From the NCBI RefSeq assembly GCF_001039355.2, contig NW_019775303.1, forward strand, positions 155,664 to 215,663: a stretch of DNA of 60,000 nt, given 5' to 3'. Below are positions 50,826 through 60,000 of this stretch, in pieces (within the stretch, counting starts at the first letter, position 1; each line of letters begins with the position of its first letter). Origin of the DNA: Lingula anatina. Taxonomy: Eukaryota; Brachiopoda; Lingulata; Lingulida; Lingulidae. A program made the position numbers and the translations under genes. The notes below the pieces were generated by a model that searched no databases, was not told the origin of the DNA, and worked only from the letters and a program-made list of their open reading frames with translations.

Positions 50826-52697
50826 AACTTTGTAACAGACTCAAAATTGGATTGCTGAAAGACGCTTTAAATCAAATTTGGTGAAACTGGACACATTTGG
50901 CCTGTGTGTGACCATAGGTCATTATCAATAACTTTGTACAGTTAACTCCCAGGAATGTGATATGGCAGTGTCAAGTAGATGCAAGACTGTTTTAAATGGG
51001 AATTGTAACTTGCACACACACTCATTATGGTCAGGAATTATCAAGAACAATGTCTGTAGCAAACCTTCCTACATCCTGGGAATTGTGCAGACCTACATTT
51101 CTATTTGCAATGTAGTATATTTGTCTACTGTAAATACATGGTGTAAATTATTGTTGTAAGAATTGTACACAGTAAGTAGAATGTTCTTTGATGTCTAGTT
51201 AACATATGTAAAGTTCTTACTGAATTTGACTTTAATGATAAACAAGTACAGTAAGATCACTAAGCACACTAACTTAAAAATGGAAGAGACAGAAAAATGC
51301 ACCTTGAATAAAAATTATGGCAAACAAATAGTTAACTGATGAAGTGGGTTTTGTTGTATGGAATTTTTTTTTTTTTTTTTTGATGTGATATTGCACTGTT
51401 AGCATAGTCATTGTTGAATATTTTACCATTTAATGGAACATTTTCTCTGTATCAGTGGAGGAAACCAAAATGAAATGGATAGTTATTATAAATACATTTT
51501 TGGAAAATTGTGAGGAAGAAGTGTTAAATTACCTGTGCTGCATGACGTTTACAAAAATAAAAAATAAAGTCTTTAGTGCCAGGCACTTTTCATGATATCA
51601 TTTCTGTTTAAAGCTCTGAACCAAACATTTGTTATCACAGGATCAAAAGTCACAAAGGATTTTCACAAACAGTATTCATTTTGTAAAGTTTCAACATTTC
51701 CTACTCCAGTGGATATTTTAATATTAAAATTTGACTTATATTAGATAAACTTGTGTAATTAAAGTATAACCAAGAATATTTCATGCTTTTGTTGTAAACT
51801 TTTAAGAATTCAAAATTTGTTCAGCATAATGAGCCTTGCATGAATTATCACAGGAAGACCACAGCAGACATTACTTGTACATAAACTGTAAAAATGCAAA
51901 GTATTCTTAAATTCAGTATTTTTATTTTGTTCTATTCAACAAGGAAATTGTAACATACACCAATTTCCACACACTCTCTGGTTAAACATAGAAAGATCAA
52001 TTTTGCTTTCTTAATTAAGAAAAAAAAACAATTTTAAATATCTAAACAATCACAACCTTTTTAATTTTTAAAATAATTTATAAGGAAAGCTCCAGAATGT
52101 ACCTCAATATTGATATCACCCCATTTCCCCGCTTACACTGGATCACAACCTTTTTGAGTGACACTTTTTTTTGGGAGGGTGGGGGTGAACATTTACACAA
52201 TTCTCAATCACCTTGTCTACTTTCACTGTGAAATGACTTGTGTTAATTTAAGATATTGAGCACTTCACACTAATATTATGTGTTTTATATGGTATCACAG
52301 CAAACTGTGCCAATTGCAGACTTGTAACCAGACCCTGCCTTGTCTAACAAGGGGGAGTAGGTGCATATTGTGCTGGGCACAAAATTCATTAGTAACTAAC
52401 TTTTATAAGAAGACAATGGCACTATCGGTCTATAATCTTAAAATAAATCTGAATGAGCTTGTAGAAATGAATACAACAGACATATTGCCTGAATGATTTC
52501 AATGAGGATCTAATGAAAGGTTTAGTTCAGAAGGAACCTTGCTGCATTGTATTTAATTATAAAAAGCAAAACTGAGCAAGAAAATATATTACTTTTTTAT
52601 ATTTAGATGTTTGTATCACACACAAACACACACTTAAATATATATATATATATGTATATTAATACTGTTCTTTAAAAAATTAAATATACATATTCTT
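50826..52697. other. RNASEK 3' region and convergent intergenic DNA
   Basis: AT-rich; holds the RNASEK 3' UTR with several AATAAA signals up to about 51568. No other coding exon recognised. Minus-strand AATAAA (plus TTTATT near 51921) could serve KIF17 if its 3' UTR is long. Confidence 0.55.
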
Positions 52698-52874
52698 TCA
52701 ACAAAGTTCGGACGGATCATCTATGGCAGGAGCTCTGATGTAATTTTTTTCAAAAGTTCTGCAACAGATATATTGACAGACGTTATCAACATAGTAGAAG
52801 ATTTTTAAAACAAATATGAACAAACTAATAAATAAATTCATAAATGCAATAATGGATGGTGACATTGGTCCCAT
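52698..52874 (-). CDS. Candidate single-pass membrane microprotein (58 aa), unidentified
   Basis: ATG at 52874 with a good initiation context (A at -3, G at +4), stop at 52698. The predicted peptide starts MGPMSP and has one hydrophobic segment of about 22 residues (IIAFMNLFISLFIFVLKIFY), a juxtamembrane CQYICC cluster followed by basic residues, and an acidic end, DDPSELC. I recognise no family. It sits 307 bp beyond the KIF17 stop on the same strand, so it may instead be a chance frame in the KIF17 3' UTR. No splice or expression evidence. Confidence 0.3.
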   Translation of the reverse strand: MGPMSPSIIAFMNLFISLFIFVLKIFYYVDNVCQYICCRTFEKNYIRAPAIDDPSELC

Positions 52875-53180
52875 GCTTACTTGCAATCTTGGTTATGACT
52901 TGACAAGTTATGACTAGTTAATTAACTTTGATTTTTTTCAGAGAGGCAGTTAAATTTCAATCAGAACTGTACAAACATCACCAAAACATTTTAAATACAT
53001 GTAATTCTGACTAAATAAGTTCAAAAGCTAGTTTGTGTGACAGGGTTCTATCAAAAACAATTATTGGTGCAGAAGTATTTTGAATTGCCAAATTGTCATT
53101 CAATCTGCATGATGGAGATCATTGTAATACCCCAACATTTTCATGCAGATTTAAGAAGAAAAAAATTGTAAAAGAATTTA

Positions 53181-56100
53181 TCATAATGGTTCTAACATAT
53201 TTGGACTCTTTTTCTTCTTTTTCTTTGCTGATGGCTGTCGCAATGCCTCAAGTCGAATAGGACGAGCAGCCATACTGGTGTCTGGTCCCAGCTGTCGATG
53301 AACTTGAGCAGCACGGAAATCATTTTCAGAACCAGATTCTTGGCTATCTGGACCCCGCTGTTCTGTGATCCATGGAGCCCCACCATTCATCATGCGTGGA
53401 GAGTTGTTTCCTAAGAGTTTGAAAAAAAATTATATTGAATTAACAATGCTCTTCAAAATATATTCATAATTTCCTTCTTAAAATCTCATTTAAACTGGAT
53501 GCACAACATTTGGATTCAAAAGGAAGTGCAACATCAATGTAGTCTGTTGCCAGTTTTTCTATACTCACTGAGGGATTTTGTCTCTTGAGTCTGTGTAAGA
53601 AGCTGTGAGGCTCTTTTAGGAGCAAAATAATTGCTGGCATATTCTTCATTGCTGTGATTGTTTAATTTCTGAGGAAAAAAATGATCAATAAATAAGAATT
53701 TTTTTAATGTTTACTATAATATACTAAAATCCAATATGCTTATTGTTTAACCTTATATCAATAATATCATAAAACAAGAAAATAAAAAATATAAATTCTT
53801 TAGAGACCCTGGGGTATTTTTTATGAAATTAGTGTTTTTTGCTTTTTTTATTAATAACAATCATATGCCCCAGGTATGTTGTTCTTAACTGTAGAAACTT
53901 TTAAGTTGTAAAGAGAAAAAAATCTGATTGTGATTACAAATACTGAGGTTATGGCAAAAGATGGATATGGATCAGATTTGGGACAATCTAAATGAAAAGA
54001 GAAAGTGTTTGAACCAAGTGCTGACAGAATTTGCTCTTTTCAAATGAAACACTTTTTAAAATATAATCATTAATTGCATGCATTTGACTAATACAATATG
54101 AACAGGTACCTGATAAAATCTGTCATCAGAAGGAGGACCACTATTTCCATTCATTCTCTGAAATCTTCTATCTGGGGCTCTTCCCCCTGGCATCATTCCT
54201 GAAAAAGGAAATGAAAGGTAAAACATGCATTTGCAAATGATAAAAAAAAAAAAAATTTACGGAAAGTTTATCCTCAGCATGCAAGAGCTGTCAAATATCA
54301 CCAGGTATGTACCATTCCACTATTTTTCTAGGCATTAATCAGCAATGGTAATTTCATGTACAAACAGAACAGCAAGGCACCATTTCTACACTGTCACCCT
54401 GTATATAATATGTGATGAATTCTTAAAATCCTATTTACATACCACTGCTTGGCAGCCCGGACCTTTCCATAGAAACTGAAGGAGTAATCCATCTTTGATT
54501 ATCAGCATCCCATCGACATTCAGCTCTTACTTTGTCCAGATTGAAATAGTTACAATCCCTCTTAATAAGGGGCTGCATCCTGTCTAGCATTGCTTGCAGC
54601 AGTTTCATTTCTCTTTCCTGAGACCTGATGGTGTCCAAATAGTCTATGCGGTCAAATTCAAATTCTGATTGCAAATCCGAGATTTCTGTCTTTAGTTCCT
54701 CATTCTGAAAATTAATAGATTAATTAATTAATTAATTAACTAGAGAAACTTACTATATAAAAAAAGGAAAAGAAATTAATTAAGAAACTAATCACATGGA
54801 AATATTTCCTGTAAATGTTGGAAATGCTATTTTTTAATCAACTCAAACATTTTCATTTTAAAACTTCCAGCTAAATGTAAGTACGAATATCACAACGCCC
54901 TACTTTCTTTTTTTAATATCAATGGCAGATAATCTTTCCATCAAATACCTTACCTTAACTTTTTCTTTCTCTAAAAGTTTCTTGGTTGCTTTAAGTTCAT
55001 CCTGTATTGAATCGAATATGTTGAGCATGATACCATCATCCTCTAGGTTTTTATTTGCCTCTAGAATTCAAATAGAAATAAATGAACAATAATCTCCATA
55101 TAAAATCGATGTTACCCAATTATATTTTTCGCCATGCTTTCTATAAACACTTTTTATCTCTGAATTATGGACATTTATGCAAAAATAAAAACAATTTCTA
55201 GGTATATTCCCCCTGTGAATGCTTTAATAAATCAATAATATTTCATATAATTCACAGAATAAATAATAACTATTACGAAGTCACATACCTGCCAATCTTT
55301 TCTTCTTTTCTTCTGCATATCTCTTTCTCTTCTTCCTTCTCTCTCTAATTTCTGAGTTGTCTGCATTTTCACCACCAACCATCTGTTTTTGCAACTCTTC
55401 AAGCCTAAAAAGATCAATAAGTGAAACATTTTTCTTAGTCCCTAAATTGTGCAGGTATTACAACTTAAACCCTGTACATTCATTAAACATTGTTCATTTG
55501 TTATACAATCTGATTTGCCGTATTTTCAGGTAAAACTTAAAGGCTGCATTTTGTATCAATTATCTTATTAAATTAATGACTATAAAAGTCAAATCAATTG
55601 AACAAAATATCATTACACACATTATGGTCACTTCATGCGTAATAAAATACATAACTCACACCAGCCAAATCCATTTTTTTCTTAGAATTCATAAGCAAAA
55701 CCGTAGTTCAATGGAATAAATCAATAGAAAATGTACACAACATCTATGTAGAATTAGAAAAGGCGATGGAGATGACAGTATGACAGTTAATATTTGATTG
55801 GATTTGGTATGATAAATGACACAAGAGCTCTATGGGAAAAGTGCATACAAAATAAACATGGTGTGTTAAAGTATATTAAAGAGCTACAAACTCATTCCAT
55901 AACCTGCAAGTGCCTTATACACAGCAAACACCCACACACCCTAAAATCAGAAGATGTCAATGATGTGCTAAATGAAAAACACCCATCCACCAAATGTTTG
56001 CCAACTTACGAGTGAATCTGATCATACAATACCTTTTTAATGCTCCAAATTGTGTCTCCATATCACTTTTTGTGAGATTAAAATTAATATTTATACTGGA

Positions 56101-59100
56101 TTCTATTAATTTGTTAAATATGTAGCAATAAAACAATATAAATGTAATTGCAAAAGCATTAGCTGGTGATCTTGGCAAAATGGTAAAAAACAAAAGCAAT
56201 GAGGTGCAATCAGTACATCAAATAAATTCAACAGCACTGTATAAAAACCATTTCAGTCTACTATGGCTATGGATATCATTAATCAATGGATGATATCCAA
56301 TTCTACAAACACACAGGGAATTAATGAAATAGTTAGTTGTACGTAGAAATAATGCTAAGACTAGCAAAACTCCAAATCCCCTAATACTGCTATTTGCCAT
56401 TTGTTTATAAAGATGCAAGAGAAGGCCAGTTTCCATTTTTATAATGCAATTGAACCAATAATGCAAAATGAAAATTCCACACGAGCAATATCTGTTGAAT
56501 GTTATAACCCCTGTACAGACTCTTCTGAATAAAAAACAACTTCAATTGTGTTTTTTTTTCCTCAAATATAAATTGAAGCCCCAGTCTAATATGAATATAA
56601 AATAGAATTCATGCCTACCCCCCTTCCTCAAGTTCAGACATAATGTTTTTCAAGCACCAAACGTAATGGTCACATATAATTTGCCAAAATTAAATAAATC
56701 CTTAGCCTTTTTCATACATCTATTAAGCTATTTTTTCCATCTTTGTTGCAGCAATTCAACAAACTAGTACGTTAAACTTCCTGTGTTTAAAATCCAATCC
56801 CTTACCTGCGTAGTGCCTCAGTCTGTGAGAGGATCACAGGGTGTTCTATGCCCAGGTGTTCCCCAGTGGGTGAAGACCGGGGGGCAGGGGTACCCTCTTG
56901 CTGCTCTCTTTCCTCAAAATGAGATGACCCCAAGTGGATGGCAGTCTGAGATGTATCTCTATCTTCACGGCTCTACAGTATAACAAAACATACTTGAGGA
57001 TATCATCCTAATTTGCAGGTTTTTTTTTTAAATATAAAATTACTGTCAGTTGAATTAAATGTGACTATCGGTATACTTTGCATTGTTATTGAAATACATA
57101 ATTACTAAAGTAGACTTTCAATATTTTAGTTATATCAGGCTGTGCCCACATGCGGCTTGTGCAAATTTTTACCTCTGCTCTATCCACACTTGTGATGCTC
57201 ATCAGCTGAGGTCGGGACTTCCCTTCATCTGCAATAAAAGAACACACTAAACTTCTCTTCATGTTTTGTATATATTTGTGTATTGTTTTTTATGACATAG
57301 ATTGGCAAATAAACTAAATTTCATCTCAGATGATCAAAGCAAAGCATAGAAATAATTTGTATGCAATGCAGTTAATTGTCAAATCTATTTATTTTACCTT
57401 TTCTACTTAACTATGTGCAAGTGTCTTTTGTGTAGGTTTTTTTTATTCATTTATGATGAAATAAAACTGTTTAAAAAAGGCATAAAATTAATGTTCAACA
57501 TCAAACAATTTGGTAATTACCTTGCTCATCTATTTCATCATATTTTGCTTTCATTGCTTCCATTTGTTTTTCATATTCCTGAAAATGGTGAATATATTTA
57601 CATCAGATTAATCATATTCCTACTTCACTTTGACTTATTCTGTAATTCAGATGATATCACATGAGCCCAGGCAGTTAAATCAGCATTTTAATGGTTCAAA
57701 AGGCTTAAATGTCATATTTTTTAAACTGTAACATATCCTTAACATGCCAGCAAAAATGGCATCAGGATTTGAGTAGAAGAGGGTGTAAAGATTTTAACAA
57801 TTATTTTTCAATCATATTCATTACTGTAAGTACATAATAGGTATACATCAAAGATTTACCAATCCTTAAATCTTAATACATTCAGGCGAGTGGCTTGTGA
57901 AGTAAAAGTATCTCAGACACTGCTTATATGAAAGCATTACATTAATATTTATAATCTAGTCTAACAGCCTCTCCCGTATTCAATACCTCAAGATCTCTTA
58001 CCTCTTTAAGTTTACTTTTCTCTTTCTCCAAATTCTCCTCTCCATTGACATAAACAACTTTCTCTATTACTTGAGTTTCTGGGGCAGCTGCACCAGCTTC
58101 ATATTTGGCTTTGATTGCAAGAAGTTTTTGGTCAAATTCCTGAAAGGAAAAATTCAAATAAAAGAAAATGTAATCACTAGTTTGTACTGGTATGTCATAG
58201 TCTGACCATTAGGATGTAAAGGGTATTCAAATTGACAAAAATAAAACTGAAAGGGGAGCTATGCCAGGGATGTATGCCAAATATGTTTGGAAAGATAATC
58301 TCAGGCTGCATTCCCACAGATTTAGATCAATCCATCTGGATAGACCTAACTCCCTGCGGGTTCATGCTAAATTGCTGTCAGCTCAAGAGGCTTAAATGTC
58401 TGTCACGCCTACCAAATCAGCTAGGGTAAATATATTTACCCCCTAACAGCTTTACTAGGTGTCAGATAAGCCGGACAAGTTGACAGCAATTTAGTGAGAC
58501 TCCCCAGGGGGATAGATTGATCTAAATATCTGTGGGAATGGTCTCTTATACTTATATTTTACTTTGAATTTACTTGTATTTCTAGCAAACAAAACCTCCA
58601 TGTAAATTCAAAGTAAAATCTGGCAGTTGTTGGAACAAATAAATGCAAATCAATGTTAATTGCTTCAAAAAAGAAAACAGATAAATAGTATATAAATAAA
58701 TTTTCTGATGATCAAACTAGATCTGCAATTTTACCAATTATGTGCGACAGTATTATTGACTGCATTGGTCCTAAAAAGCAATAATATTTACCTCTTGTAA
58801 CCTGCGTTTTTCTACTTCAATTTCCTTGCTGTGGTCCACGTGCACTACTTTCTCTATCACTTGAGGCTGAGCTGGCGCAGCTAAAATTATGTTAGAACAT
58901 TCAGTGATCAAATTCAGTGCATTTTTTACCCAACTGTAAAAGAATGACAAATGAAGAGGGTGGCAAGTCTATTTTCTTTAGATATATTCATAAAAGATAA
59001 CACTTAATAGTATAAATGGTAAAATTATACTGCAAACAGACAAATTTAAATCAAATAATCGAATACTGTTACCTTGAAAGCCTCCATCAGGAATTGGCAT

Positions 59101-59817
59101 CTGGCCAGCCAACATAGCCTTTAACCTTGTGATCTCTTCCTGATACTCTCGCAGCAGGGCATCTTTGGGATCCTCATTGATCTTTGGCTTGTTCTTGATG
59201 TTCTTGGCTCTATTTGCATACCTGAGAGTACTGAGGGTCTCATCATAATTATTGTCTGCTGGAGACAGGCAAGCCACCATGAGGGTTTTGGTATTGCCAC
59301 CTAAAGAATCTTGCAGTAGACGTGTCAGTTTGGAATCACGATAAGGAATGTGCTTGGATTTTCCATCCACAAGGGCAGAGATTACATTCCCAAGGGCTGA
59401 TAGGGATAAGTTGATTTTGGTTGCTTCTTTAAGTCTATCACCGGTAGCACCTTGAAAGTAAAAGCAAGATTTGGTTGTCAACCACTAAAATTAATATATT
59501 GGCATTGACTTGTAAAATGGTTCACTTTAATAAGAGAAAATGCACTTACAAAATCATTTCAAAATCTATAAAATCCCACTCACCAGTCTTTGCCTGTCTT
59601 TCGCTACCAGCCAAATCCACAAGGTTCAGCTTCCCAGCCCTGATATGTTCTTCTCCACTGTCATCTGGCTCACACATCTCCAGATTGATGGTAAAAATGG
59701 AGTGACTCCTCGAGGAGTCAGCGTTCATGAGAGTGGCCCCTGTGGAGCGGTTCTTCCACCCTCTCTCCATCACTGTTTGACAATCATTGACATTATGCAC
59801 AGGATGAAGGGATAATC
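53181..59817 (-). CDS. KIF17: Kinesin-2 homodimeric motor, KIF17/OSM-3 type (5' part outside window)
   Basis: Plus-end microtubule motor of ciliary and dendritic transport. Thirteen exons (minus): 59584-59817, 59073-59450, 58792-58880, 58002-58139, 57521-57578, 57173-57228, 56806-56972, 55289-55404, 54954-55060, 54443-54704, 54110-54198, 53569-53668, 53181-53410, about 673 residues, all in phase. Motor part: switch I region DSSRSHSIF, switch II DLAGSE, then [23 protein letters not shown] and [20 protein letters not shown], characteristic of KIF17. The stalk is charged coiled coil ([15 protein letters not shown]). The tail has [16 protein letters not shown] and [14 protein letters not shown], matching the KIF17 tail. 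It ends [20 protein letters not shown]..., a Lys run that may be the ciliary/nuclear localisation signal known near the KIF17 C terminus. The P-loop and neighbouring exons must lie right of 60000. Confidence 0.95.
58302..58548. mobile_element. Long copy of the GGGACCATTCCCACAG family
   Basis: GCATTCCCACAGATTTAGAT at one end and AAATATCTGTGGGAATGGTC at the other. Interior GGCTTAAATGTCTGTCACGC, a central AAATATATTT palindrome and AGCAATTTAGTGAGACTCCC. In a KIF17 intron. Confidence 0.85.
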
Positions 59818-60000
59818 CTAAAGAAAGTATGATAACTTTTAACTCTAAAATCAACCCAAAAGTATTTATTAAAATGAAAACTGACATAAATAATGACAGG
59901 AGAAAGAACTTATTAAATTATTTCTTTAATGTTTTCTTTTCCTATAAAATAAAACAAAAGTAAATTTTAACAGTTGGCCAATTCGCTCCTGCTTGTTTGT

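Overview
This window is AT-rich, intron-rich animal nuclear DNA. I recognise eight protein-coding genes: a secreted adenosine deaminase of the ADA2/CECR1 family, TMEM263, UBE2T, VHL, a proteinase K-like secreted subtilase, a phafin-type PLEKHF protein, ribonuclease kappa (RNASEK), and the 3' part of a KIF17/OSM-3-type kinesin. Small exons, introns full of short inverted-repeat elements, TA/TG microsatellites and low GC suggest a bilaterian invertebrate, probably marine (hemichordate, cephalochordate or lophotrochozoan). The sequence alone does not fix the phylum.

Layout: ADA2 (minus, 1239-10631) is head-to-head with TMEM263 (plus, 11114-12391). TMEM263 converges on UBE2T (minus, 15870-19006), which is head-to-head with VHL (plus, 19197-20293; only 190 bp between start codons). 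VHL converges on the 17-exon subtilase (minus, 24655-37918). PLEKHF (minus, 41541-49704) lies upstream on the same strand and is head-to-head with RNASEK (plus, 49990-50825; 285 bp between start codons). RNASEK converges on KIF17 (minus, 53181 to beyond the right edge). Exon boundaries were set by hand from GT/AG signals, reading-frame phase and homology remembered from vertebrate proteins. Apart from two flagged problems, every junction keeps the frame.

The most striking feature is in ADA2. The exon carrying the first zinc-binding HxH motif is present twice in tandem (7322-7471 and 7141-7290). Both copies are exactly 150 nt and in the same phase, and only 31 nt separate them, too short for an ordinary intron. 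This is the architecture of sterically enforced mutually exclusive exons. One copy keeps HLHD; the other reads SLHD and lacks one zinc ligand. Splice choice would therefore switch between an apparently competent enzyme and a probable pseudo-enzyme.

Other points: a CLEAR-like E-box in the promoter shared by two endolysosomal genes (PLEKHF and RNASEK); a perfect CRE and an E2F-like site in the tiny UBE2T/VHL promoter; a one-base frameshift in the PLEKHF PH-domain exon; a UBE2T exon that cannot be found, with an N-gap in the same intron; a possible 58-residue membrane microprotein downstream of KIF17; and many non-autonomous inverted-repeat elements, one family present at least six times.
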